64,000 nt of DNA. Source: Deltaproteobacteria bacterium. Its GTDB lineage: Bacteria > Myxococcota_A > UBA9160 > UBA6930. The stretch is taken from the NCBI GenBank assembly GCA_029261815.1, contig JAJDAQ010000073.1:42642-106641 (forward strand). Reading direction: 5' to 3'. Every line of letters starts with the position of its first letter. Position 1 is the stretch's first letter. Below are positions 46,090 to 53,738 of the stretch, in pieces. A program made the position numbers and the translations under genes. The notes under the pieces are model-generated. The model saw only the letters and a program-made list of their open reading frames with translations, was not told the origin of the DNA and made no database searches.

Positions 46090-46911
46090 ATGGCCCACGG
46101 ACTCGGCAACACGACGCTCGGATTCATCGGCGGCGGCGCGATGGGCGAAGCCCTGGTGGCCGGCGTGCTGGCGGCCGGAGTCGCCACCGATCACGTTCGC
46201 GTGGCCGACCCGGACGAAGCGCGGCGCAAGCTCGTCGAGCAGAACCATGGCGTCACGGCGGTCCCGGCCGGCGGCGCACTCCTCGACGACTGCGACCTGA
46301 TCGTCCTCGCGGTGAAGCCCGCCCTGGTGCCCGTCGTCCTGGCCGATCTAGATTCTGCCAAGGCAGCGCGACCCCTTTGGGTGTCGATCGCGGCCGGCGT
46401 TTCCCTTGCCGGTCTCGAAGCCGGGCTACCCGCAGGCGCGCGCGTTGTCCGCGCGATGCCGAATACGCCGGCCCTGGTGGGCGCCGGCGCGGCCGCTTTC
46501 GCCGCCAACCCGGCCTCCTCCCAAGACGACCGCGCGCTGGCCCGCGCCCTGTTCGAATGCGTCGGCGTTGCCTGGGAAGCCAACGACGAAAGCCTGCTCG
46601 ATGCAGTCACCGGCCTCTCTGGCAGCGGCCCGGCCTATGTCTTCGTCCTGTTGGAGGCGCTCTCGGACGCCGGGGTTCGGATGGGTCTCCCGCGAGATGC
46701 CGCATCCTTGCTCGCCACACAGACCGTTCTCGGGGCAGCGAAACTCGCGAGCGAGACCGGGCGCCACCCGGCGTCACTCAAGGACCAGGTCACCTCACCG
46801 GGTGGCACCACGATCGCGGGCGTCGAGCGGCTCGAAGCAGCGGGCTTCCGCGCGGCCATCCACGATGCGGTCGAAGCAGCCACGCGACGCTCCCGCGAAC
46901 TCGGCGAGTAG
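46090..46911 (+). CDS. proC: Pyrroline-5-carboxylate reductase
   Basis: A 273-residue enzyme for the last step of proline biosynthesis. The N-terminal Rossmann motif is LGFIGGGAMGEALVAGVL; others are DLIVLAVKPALVPVVL, VVRAMPNTPALVGAGAAAF, VTGLSGSGPAYVFVLLEALSDAG and the C-terminal signature SPGGTTIAGVERLEAAGFR. Two bases after the Maf-YggS fusion. A stem-loop follows. Confidence 0.96.
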   Translation: MAHGLGNTTLGFIGGGAMGEALVAGVLAAGVATDHVRVADPDEARRKLVEQNHGVTAVPAGGALLDDCDLIVLAVKPALVPVVLADLDSAKAARPLWVSIAAGVSLAGLEAGLPAGARVVRAMPNTPALVGAGAAAFAANPASSQDDRALARALFECVGVAWEANDESLLDAVTGLSGSGPAYVFVLLEALSDAGVRMGLPRDAASLLATQTVLGAAKLASETGRHPASLKDQVTSPGGTTIAGVERLEAAGFRAAIHDAVEAATRRSRELGE

Positions 46912-46927
46912 GCCGAGTCGCCCCCAT

Positions 46928-46944
46928 GGCCGTTTCGGACGGCC
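46928..46944 (+). terminator. Stem-loop after proC, possible weak terminator
   Basis: GGCCGT-TTCGG-ACGGCC is a perfect 6-base stem with a 5-base loop, 16 bases after the proC stop. It lacks a T-run, so intrinsic termination is uncertain. Confidence 0.35.
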
Positions 46945-46957
46945 CTGCTGAAAAGTC

Positions 46958-46985
46958 TCAAGCTTGCGGGGAGTTGGGCCGATCC
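46958..46985 (+). promoter_or_regulatory. Sigma-28 (FliA)-like promoter ahead of divIVA-like gene
   Basis: TCAAG and GCCGATCC are separated by 15 bases, close to the FliA-type pattern TCAAG/TAAAG with GCCGATAA. It is placed 46 bases before the gene start. The spacing is one longer than the E. coli consensus. Based on motif memory only. Confidence 0.35.
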
Positions 46986-47031
46986 TTGCCTACGTGTGAG
47001 CGCAGCCGCCTGCGCCGCCGTGGAGACGCCG

Positions 47032-47544
47032 ATGAGACTGACCCCGCTCGACATTCAGAACCACCGCTTCTCGAGCCGCTTCCGCGGCATCGACCCGACC
47101 GAGGTCGAGGGCTTCCTGCACCTCCTCTCGGAAGACTATGAGGCGCTGCTGAAGGAGAGGGATGCCCTGGAGCATCGGGTCCGAGACCTCGAGCACCGCG
47201 TCGAGGACCTTTCTCGGAACGAAAAAGTCCTTCAGCAGACACTGGTTACAGCCCAGACCTTGAGCGAAGACCTGAAGCGGACGTCATTGAAGGAAGCCGA
47301 AGTGGTCGTGGGCGAAGCCGAGGTCAAGGCCGAGAAGGTCCTCGCGGCCTCGCACCGCCGCGCCTCCCGCCTGACCGAGGAGATCCGGGAGCTGAAGGCC
47401 GTCCGTACCCGCGTGGGAGCGGCGCTTCGACAGACCCTCGAGAGCCATCTCCAACTCGTCGATAGCCTCACGGCCATCGACGAGGCCGACCAGGAACACG
47501 ACAAGGTCGCCTACATCGCCCAGGCCGAGATCGTCGAAGGCTGA
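47032..47544 (+). CDS. DivIVA-domain protein
   Basis: A 170-residue coiled-coil protein. The N-terminus RLTPLDIQNHRFSSRFRGID followed by EVEGFLHLLSEDYEALL is the DivIVA/GpsB-like membrane-binding and dimer region. From residue 50 on, a long coiled coil (ERDALEHRVRDLEHRVEDL, KAEKVLAASHRRASRLTEEI). DivIVA-type proteins mark curved membranes and recruit other factors. Start ATG directly before the conserved block. Confidence 0.88.
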   Translation: MRLTPLDIQNHRFSSRFRGIDPTEVEGFLHLLSEDYEALLKERDALEHRVRDLEHRVEDLSRNEKVLQQTLVTAQTLSEDLKRTSLKEAEVVVGEAEVKAEKVLAASHRRASRLTEEIRELKAVRTRVGAALRQTLESHLQLVDSLTAIDEADQEHDKVAYIAQAEIVEG

Positions 47545-47595
47545 CGGCCTCCCGCCACCCCTTGCCAGCGCGCCGCGACCGGGCATCGTCGCGAC

Positions 47596-47877
47596 GTGAG
47601 CGATCGATTCGCGTTCTGGATCCATGTGACCCCGGGTGCCCGCCAGGAACGCGTCGGCGGCACCCACGGAGACGCCCTCCGGGTGTCCGTCCAGGCGCCG
47701 CCGGTCGACGGCAAGGCCAACGCCGCCTGCGTCGCAGCCCTCGCAGTCGCGTTCTCCGTTCCGCGGCATGCCGTCGAGATCGCGCCGGACGCGCGCGGGC
47801 GGCGAAAGCTCGTCCGGATCGCCGGCGACGGGGCTGATCTGGCGCGCCGCTTCGAGACGCTGGCGACCGGGCGCTAG
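47596..47877 (+). CDS. DUF167/YggU family protein
   Basis: A 93-residue protein with the YggU pattern: FWIHVTPGARQERVGG, LRVSVQAPPVDGKANAACV and a final GRRKLVRIAG. The family is widespread and of unknown molecular role, often found near yggS, proC and divIVA-like genes, as here. GTG start. Confidence 0.9.
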   Translation: MSDRFAFWIHVTPGARQERVGGTHGDALRVSVQAPPVDGKANAACVAALAVAFSVPRHAVEIAPDARGRRKLVRIAGDGADLARRFETLATGR

Positions 47878-47952
47878 TTGGGGAACCTTTCCCGACCCAG
47901 TTCCCCGACAGCACGCCGGAAGCGTCCTGTTGGCCGTTCCCAAGGAGCCGCG

Positions 47953-48303
47953 ATGCCGACCTACGACTATGGATGCAAGGCCTGTGGCCATGAGTTCGAG
48001 CGCGAGCAGCGCATCAGCGACAAGCCGGTCAAGAAGTGCCCCGAATGCGGCAAGCTCCAGGCGCGACGATTGATCTCGAAGACGTCTTTCGTGTTGAAGG
48101 GCGGCGGCTGGTACAACGACCTCTATTCCAGCGGCAAGCCTGACAGCGGCTCATCCGACAAAGACGGGAGTGCTCCAGCCAAGAGCGAGAGCGCCGAGAC
48201 TTCGAAGGACAGCACCTCCGACTCCAAGTCCGAGTCCAAGCCCAAGTCACCGTCGAAGAAGAGCAGCAAGAAGTCGTCCGGCGGGGGCAAAGAGGCCGCG
48301 TAG
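47953..48303 (+). CDS. FmdB-type zinc ribbon protein
   Basis: A 116-residue protein. The N-terminal zinc ribbon MPTYDYGCKACGHEFE with a second pair KKCPECGK is the FmdB/CxxC_CxxC_SSSS signature. Residues 38-58 give RRLISKTSFVLKGGGWYNDLY. The last 55 residues are a low-complexity Ser/Lys tail. Likely a regulatory or assembly factor. ATG with AAGGAG upstream. Confidence 0.9.
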   Translation: MPTYDYGCKACGHEFEREQRISDKPVKKCPECGKLQARRLISKTSFVLKGGGWYNDLYSSGKPDSGSSDKDGSAPAKSESAETSKDSTSDSKSESKPKSPSKKSSKKSSGGGKEAA

Positions 48304-48341
48304 GTCCCGGATCCCCGCTCGCCCGTCCGAGTTTTCCGACC

Positions 48342-48362
48342 GCCGGCCGGGCCGCGGCCGGC
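48342..48362. other. GC-rich inverted repeat after fmdB-like gene
   Basis: GCCGGCC and GGCCGGC form a 7-base perfect stem around GGGCCGC, 39 bases after the stop. No T-run; it may be a weak terminator or a chance GC palindrome. Confidence 0.3.
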
Positions 48363-48521
48363 CAGCAAACCGCCGTTTCAAAGCCGCGCTTCGGGCGATT
48401 CCCTAGACTCGCCCGCGTTCCTGCCGGCGCCTCGGGGGTGCGCGATTCGGTGGGCACCGGCCATTGCCGGCGCCCTCCGCGGGCCCACGGCGCCGGCGCA
48501 ACCGCCGGAGGCACGCCGCTC

Positions 48522-49394
48522 GTGTCCGATTCCCCCCCGATCGAAACCGTGGTCGTCAATGGGCTCGAACTCGCCCAGGAACTGCGCGGGCAGATGGCCG
48601 AGGAAGTCGCCCGCCATGTTGATGCCGGCAAACGTCCGCCTTCGCTCGCCGTCGTCCTCGTCGGCGACGACCCGGCAAGCGCGTCCTATATCAAGGGCAA
48701 GCGTCGCGCATGCAAGCGGGTGGGCTTCGATTCCGTCGAGCACAACCTCGCCGGCGACACGAGCCAGGAAGACCTGATCGCCCTGCTCCAGAAGCTCAAC
48801 GCCGACGACGGCATCGATGGCATCCTGGTCCAACTCCCGGTCCCCAAGCAGATCGACGCGAATGCCGTGGCCGAAGCCATTGCACCGGACAAGGACGTCG
48901 ATGGCGTGGGTCCCATCAACGCCGGACGACTGGTGATGGGCGAAGACGGCCTCTTTGCCTGCACACCGCTCGGCATCATGGAAATCCTGGCGCGGCACGA
49001 AATCCCGCTCGAGGGCGCCAACGCGGTCGTCATCGGCCGCAGCATGATCGTCGGCAAGCCGATCTCGCTCCTGCTTCAGCGCAAGAATGCCACGGTGACC
49101 ATGTGTCACTCCCGCACCCGCGACCTCGACGCGATCTGCCGTCAGGCCGACGTCCTCGTCGCCGGCGTTGGCGTTCCCAAGCTCGTCAAGGCGGACTGGA
49201 TCAAGCCGGGCGCCGCCGTCATCGACGTCGGCGCAACCCATGTCGACGGCGAACCGGTCGGCGACGTGGACTTCGATGCGGCCCTCGGAGTCGCGGGCCT
49301 GCTGACGCCCCACCGCCGCGGCGTCGGCCCCATGACGATCACGATGTTGTTGCACAACACGCTCAAGACCTGGCGCGACCGGGTTGGCGTGTGA
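48522..49394 (+). CDS. folD: Methylene-tetrahydrofolate dehydrogenase/cyclohydrolase FolD
   Basis: A 290-residue bifunctional folate enzyme that makes formyl-THF from methylene-THF. Motifs: SASYIKGKRRACKRVGF with the catalytic Lys, GILVQLPVPKQID, KDVDGVGPINAGRLVMG, the NADP site VVIGRSMIVGKPISLLL and RRGVGPMTITMLL. GTG start with GGAGG upstream, giving normal family length; a longer in-frame version adds only low-complexity. It feeds the glycine cleavage genes that follow, with which it overlaps as GTGA. Confidence 0.97.
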   Translation: MSDSPPIETVVVNGLELAQELRGQMAEEVARHVDAGKRPPSLAVVLVGDDPASASYIKGKRRACKRVGFDSVEHNLAGDTSQEDLIALLQKLNADDGIDGILVQLPVPKQIDANAVAEAIAPDKDVDGVGPINAGRLVMGEDGLFACTPLGIMEILARHEIPLEGANAVVIGRSMIVGKPISLLLQRKNATVTMCHSRTRDLDAICRQADVLVAGVGVPKLVKADWIKPGAAVIDVGATHVDGEPVGDVDFDAALGVAGLLTPHRRGVGPMTITMLLHNTLKTWRDRVGV

Positions 49395-50470
49395 CCGCGC
49401 TCCAGACGACGCCCCTGCACGGGGTGCATCGCGCGCTTGGCGCCAAGCTCGTGCCCTTTGCGGGCTTCGAGATGCCAGTGCAGTACGGCTCGATCAAGGC
49501 CGAGCACGCGGCCGTGCGAGAGGGCGTCGGCCTCTTCGACGTCTCACACATGGGCCAGATCCATTTCTCGGGCGATGGCGCCGAAGCCGCCCTCGAACGT
49601 CTGGTCACCTGTCGCGTCTCGACCCTACGGGACGGACGCGTCCGCTACGGCCTGCTGTGCAACGACGAAGGCGGGGTCGTGGACGATGTCACGGTGTATC
49701 GCGTGAACGCCGGCGAGTTCTTCCTATGCGTGAACGCGGCCAACATCGAGAAGGACTGGCGATGGTGCGTTCGGCACACGGCCGATGACGCCGACCTGCA
49801 CAATCGCAGCGCCCAGACCGCCCTGCTGGCTCTGCAGGGACCGCAGGCCGAGGCCGCACTTGCCAAGATCTGCCCCGCCGACCTCTCGACCCTTCGCCGC
49901 TTCCGCTTCACCGAGGCCGAATGCGCGGGTCATCCCAGCCTTGTTTCGCGCACGGGCTACACGGGGTCCGACGGCTTCGAACTCTACGTCCCCGACGGCT
50001 CTGCGGAAGCAATCTGGCAGGCGTTGACGGAGGCCGGCGCCGTGCCCTGCGGGCTCGGCGCGCGCGACACGCTGCGCCTCGAGGCGGCGCTTCCGCTCTA
50101 TGGCCACGAACTCGACGACACCACGTCGCCGCTCGAAGCCGGACTCGAGCGTTTCGTGAAGTTGGACGACGGCGGTTTCATCGGCTGCGACGCAGTCCGT
50201 GCGCGCCGGGACGCCGGCCATCCACGCGCCCTCGTCGGTTTCGAAATGGAGGGACGCGGCATCGGCCGCGCCGAGTACCCGATCGCCGTCGCTGGCGAGA
50301 TCGTGGGCGTCGTCACGTCGGGCGCCCCCTCTCCCACCCTCGGAAAGTCGATTGGCCTCGGCTACGTTCCGCCGGCGCTGGCAGCCCTGGGCACAGCCCT
50401 CGACATCATCATCCGCGACAAGCCCGTGGCCGCACGGGTCGTCCAGACGCCGTTCGTCGCCAAGGCCTGA
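49391..50470 (+). CDS. gcvT: Glycine cleavage system T protein (aminomethyltransferase)
   Basis: A 359-residue tetrahydrofolate-dependent aminomethyltransferase, the T protein of glycine cleavage. Blocks: LVPFAGFEMPVQYGSIKAEH, VGLFDVSHMGQIHF, YGLLCNDEGGVVDDVTVYR, SRTGYTGSDGFELYVP, CGLGARDTLRLEAALPLYGHE and VTSGAPSPTLGKSIGLGYV. GTG start in a 4-base overlap with folD. Confidence 0.97.
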   Translation: MTALQTTPLHGVHRALGAKLVPFAGFEMPVQYGSIKAEHAAVREGVGLFDVSHMGQIHFSGDGAEAALERLVTCRVSTLRDGRVRYGLLCNDEGGVVDDVTVYRVNAGEFFLCVNAANIEKDWRWCVRHTADDADLHNRSAQTALLALQGPQAEAALAKICPADLSTLRRFRFTEAECAGHPSLVSRTGYTGSDGFELYVPDGSAEAIWQALTEAGAVPCGLGARDTLRLEAALPLYGHELDDTTSPLEAGLERFVKLDDGGFIGCDAVRARRDAGHPRALVGFEMEGRGIGRAEYPIAVAGEIVGVVTSGAPSPTLGKSIGLGYVPPALAALGTALDIIIRDKPVAARVVQTPFVAKA

Positions 50471-50500
50471 CCGGCCCGGCTCTCCAGAAAGGCCCGCCCC

Positions 50501-50905
50501 TTGTCCGAAATCCAGATTCCCGACGCACTTCGCTACTCGAAGGAAGACGAATGGGTCCGCGCAGAGGGCGACCGCGCCACCATCGGCGTGACGGACTACG
50601 CCCAACAACAGCTGGGCGACATCGTATTCATCGAACTCCCGGAAGTGGGTCGCCAGATCGAAGCCGGCGAACCCTTCGGCGTGATCGAATCCGTCAAGGC
50701 GGTGTCGGACCTCTTCGCTCCCATCGGGGGCGAGATCGTCGAAGTCAACCAGGGCCTGACCGAAGGCCCCGAAGCCGTGAATGAAGATTGTTATGGCGAC
50801 GGCTGGATGATCGTGGTCGCGCCTAGCGATTCCGGAGCCATCGAAGCGCTGCTGGACGCGAGCGCTTACGGCACCCACTGCCAGGAACGCGAAGACCAGG
50901 GCTAA
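50501..50905 (+). CDS. gcvH: Glycine cleavage system H protein
   Basis: A 134-residue lipoyl carrier. The lipoylated Lys lies in GVIESVKAVSDLFAPIGGEI; the N-terminus RYSKEDEWVRAEGDRATIGVT and DYAQQQLGDIVFIELP match the family. TTG start with AGAAAGG upstream. A 10-residue Cys-containing tail (THCQEREDQG) follows the usual end. Confidence 0.97.
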   Translation: MSEIQIPDALRYSKEDEWVRAEGDRATIGVTDYAQQQLGDIVFIELPEVGRQIEAGEPFGVIESVKAVSDLFAPIGGEIVEVNQGLTEGPEAVNEDCYGDGWMIVVAPSDSGAIEALLDASAYGTHCQEREDQG

Positions 50906-50928
50906 CCCCCGCAACGCAGGGCACTCCA

Positions 50929-52251
50929 CTGCGCTACCTCCCCCACACCGAAGACGATGTCCGGCACATGCTGGAGCGCATCGGCGTTCCCGCCATCGAC
51001 GCGCTGTTCGAGTGCGTACCGGACAAGCTGCGGCTCGACCGCGCGCTCGATCTCCCCGCCGGCCAGAGCGAGCAGGAAGTGATGCAGCGCCTGGCCGCCC
51101 TCGCCCAACAGAACGTGAACGCCCAGGACACGGATTGGTTTCTCGGCGCCGGCACCTACGCCCATTTCCTGCCGTCGGCCGTCGATGCGTTGATTTCGCG
51201 GTCCGAGTTCTACACCGCCTACACGCCGTACCAGGCCGAGATCTCCCAGGGCACGCTGCAGGCCGTCTTCGAGTGGCAGACGATGATGTGTGGACTCACC
51301 GGGCTCGAAGTCTCAAACGCGTCGATGTACGACGGTGCGTCGGCCACGGCCGAAGCCGCGCTCATGGCGATGCGGATTACGCGCCGCAACCGTGTGGCCA
51401 TCGCCCCCGGCCTGCACCCGCATTACGTCGAGGTCGTCCGGACCTACCTCGGCGGCCTCGGCGCCGAGGTCGTTCAACCCGCGATCGGCAGCGCGCCCGA
51501 ACTCACCGACGACGTGGCGTGCTGGATCGTGCAGCAGCCGGGCTTCCTCGGATCGGTCGAGCGACTGACAGACCACGCCGAGGCCGCGCATTCGGTGGGC
51601 GCCCTGCTCGTCGTCACCGTCACCGAAGCGCTCTCGCTCGCACTGCTCCAGGCCCCCGGCGACGCAGGCGCCGACATCGTATGCGGCGAGGCCCAGAGTT
51701 TCGGTGTGCCAATGGCGTTCGGCGGCCCCCACGTGGGCTTCCTGGCAAGCCGCCAGAAGCACGTGCGCCAGATGCCGGGCCGACTCGTCGGCGAGACCGT
51801 CGATACCGAGGACAAGCGCGGCTTCGTACTCACCTTGTCGACCCGCGAGCAGCACATTCGCCGCGAGCGGGCGACCTCGAACATCTGCACCAACCAGGGC
51901 CTCTGCCTGATGATCGCGACCGTCTATCTGGCCCTGCTCGGCCGCACCGGTCTCCGGGAACTGGCCGAGCTGAACCTGGCAAAGGCCGAATACGCCAAGT
52001 CTTGCGTGCGCGATCACCCGCAGCTTTCGCTCCCGATCGATCGCCCGACCTTCAACGAGTTCGTCGTTCGCGTTCCCGACTCGGGCGCCCAGGCTCTCGA
52101 GCGAGCGCGCGCGGCCAACGCCATCGGCGGTCTCGACCTCTCCGAAGCGGCACCCCAACTGGGGCCTGCTGTCCTGGTCTGCACGACAGAACTCGCTTCC
52201 CGCGAGGCCATCGACCGCCTGGTGGATTCACTCGGAGGAGCGGCCGGATGA
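50929..52251 (+). CDS. gcvPA: Glycine decarboxylase subunit 1 (GcvPA), likely CTG start
   Basis: A 440-residue half of the split P protein. The frame upstream of the first ATG (50968) reads LRYLPHTEDDVRHMLERIGV, matching the MRYIPHT-type GcvPA N-terminus, and the only start-like codon before it is CTG at 50929, with AGGG a few bases ahead. Further blocks: FLGAGTYAHFLPSAV, TAYTPYQAEISQGTLQ, SNASMYDGASATAEAAL and FGGPHVGFLA. GcvPA and GcvPB together decarboxylate glycine on GcvH; PLP binds in GcvPB. Its stop overlaps gcvPB by 4 bases. Confidence 0.95.
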   Translation: MRYLPHTEDDVRHMLERIGVPAIDALFECVPDKLRLDRALDLPAGQSEQEVMQRLAALAQQNVNAQDTDWFLGAGTYAHFLPSAVDALISRSEFYTAYTPYQAEISQGTLQAVFEWQTMMCGLTGLEVSNASMYDGASATAEAALMAMRITRRNRVAIAPGLHPHYVEVVRTYLGGLGAEVVQPAIGSAPELTDDVACWIVQQPGFLGSVERLTDHAEAAHSVGALLVVTVTEALSLALLQAPGDAGADIVCGEAQSFGVPMAFGGPHVGFLASRQKHVRQMPGRLVGETVDTEDKRGFVLTLSTREQHIRRERATSNICTNQGLCLMIATVYLALLGRTGLRELAELNLAKAEYAKSCVRDHPQLSLPIDRPTFNEFVVRVPDSGAQALERARAANAIGGLDLSEAAPQLGPAVLVCTTELASREAIDRLVDSLGGAAG

Positions 52252-53738
52252 AACGCAACGCCAGTCGCGGACTCGCCTACGAAGAGGACCTGCTCTTCGA
52301 GCTCAGTCGGCCCGGTCGCCGCGGCGCGGACACGCCGGCCTACGACATTCCGCGCGTGGACGTCGAGGACCTGCTCGGCGGCCTGCTTCGCGACGATGTC
52401 GCCGCGCTCCCCGAAGTGAGCGAAGTCGACGTCGTTCGCCACTTCACGCGCATGTCGACGTGGAACGCGGCCGTCGACCTTGGACTCTACCCGCTGGGTT
52501 CGTGCACGATGAAGTACAACCCCAAGGTCAACGAGCGGGTCGCGCGCCTTCCGGGCTTCTCCCACGCTCACCCGATGGCACCCGCGGTCGACAACCAGGG
52601 CCTGCTGGGCCTGTGTTTCGAACTGGAACAATGGCTGGCCGAGATCAGCGGGATGGATCGCGTCACGTTGCAGCCGGCCGCTGGCGCTCAGGGCGAACTC
52701 GCCGGGATCATGATGATCCGCGCCTACCACGAGCAACGCGGGGACACGCGACGTCAGAAGGTGCTCGTTCCCGACTCGGCGCACGGCACGAACCCGGCGA
52801 GTGCTGCGCTCAATGGTTACGACATCGTCGCCGTCCCGTCGGGCGAAGACGGCATCCTGCATCCGGAAGCCGTTGCCGAGCGCATGACCGACGAGATCGC
52901 GGCCCTGATGATCACGAATCCGAACACGCTCGGCCTGTTCGAGTCCCACATCGCTGAGCTGTGTGACGTCGTCCATGCCGGCGGCGGCCTTGTCTACGGC
53001 GACGGCGCGAACCTCAACGCGTTGCTCGGAGTCTCACGCCCTGGAGACATGGGCATCGACGTCATGCACTACAACCTGCACAAGACGTTCTCGACACCGC
53101 ATGGTGGCGGCGGACCGGGCGCTGGACCGGTCGGCATCAAGGCGAGCCTCGCCCCCTACCTGCCGACGCCTGTCGTCGAGCAAGGCCCCGACGGATTCTT
53201 CTGGAATCACGACCTGCCCGATTCGATCGGCCGGCTCCACGGGAACCACGGAAATGTGGGCATGTTGGTCCGTGCCTACACCTACATCCTCGCACTCGGC
53301 GCCGAGGGACTGCGGCGCAGCACCGACCTCGCGGTCCTGAACGCCAACTACCTGCTCGCGTGCCTGCGCGAGCACTACCACGTCCCGATCGATCGCCCGG
53401 TCATGCACGAATGCATCGTGTCGGATCGCGGCCTCGCGGAGACCGGCATCACCACCATGGACGTGGCGAAGCGACTGATCGACCACGGCTACCACCCGCC
53501 CACCATCTACTTCCCGTTGATCGTGGCGGGCGCGATGATGATCGAGCCGACTGAGAGCGAATCGCTCGAGGGCCTCGACCGCTTCGTAGAAGCCCTCGTG
53601 GAAATCGCGGACGAAGCCCGAACGGACCCGGAAACGGTACGCACGGCACCCCATCACACACGGCACCGGCGCCTCGACGAGACCCGCGCCGCCCGCAAGC
53701 CGATCCTTCGCTGGCAGCCCCCGACCGAGCCCGCGTGA
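52248..53738 (+). CDS. gcvPB: Glycine decarboxylase subunit 2 (GcvPB)
   Basis: A 496-residue PLP-binding half of the P protein. The PLP lysine lies in HYNLHKTFSTPHGGGGPGAG; others are LGSCTMKYNPKVNERVARLP, LVPDSAHGTNPASA, ITNPNTLGLFE and YFPLIVAGAMMIEPTE. ATG in 4-base overlap with gcvPA. A much longer in-frame upstream extension is ruled out because it runs through gcvPA in another frame. Together with FolD it feeds C1 units from glycine. Confidence 0.97.
   Translation: MKRNASRGLAYEEDLLFELSRPGRRGADTPAYDIPRVDVEDLLGGLLRDDVAALPEVSEVDVVRHFTRMSTWNAAVDLGLYPLGSCTMKYNPKVNERVARLPGFSHAHPMAPAVDNQGLLGLCFELEQWLAEISGMDRVTLQPAAGAQGELAGIMMIRAYHEQRGDTRRQKVLVPDSAHGTNPASAALNGYDIVAVPSGEDGILHPEAVAERMTDEIAALMITNPNTLGLFESHIAELCDVVHAGGGLVYGDGANLNALLGVSRPGDMGIDVMHYNLHKTFSTPHGGGGPGAGPVGIKASLAPYLPTPVVEQGPDGFFWNHDLPDSIGRLHGNHGNVGMLVRAYTYILALGAEGLRRSTDLAVLNANYLLACLREHYHVPIDRPVMHECIVSDRGLAETGITTMDVAKRLIDHGYHPPTIYFPLIVAGAMMIEPTESESLEGLDRFVEALVEIADEARTDPETVRTAPHHTRHRRLDETRAARKPILRWQPPTEPA

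Noticed and set aside
48304..48521. Possible glycine riboswitch upstream of folD-gcv operon
   Set aside because: Looked for paired aptamer motifs and found only GC palindromes; nothing supports a riboswitch.
51012..53738. A 908-codon version of gcvPB reaching back through gcvPA
   Set aside because: The first 412 codons are Arg/Pro-rich out-of-frame gcvPA; the ATG in the 4-base overlap gives the normal GcvPB N-terminus.
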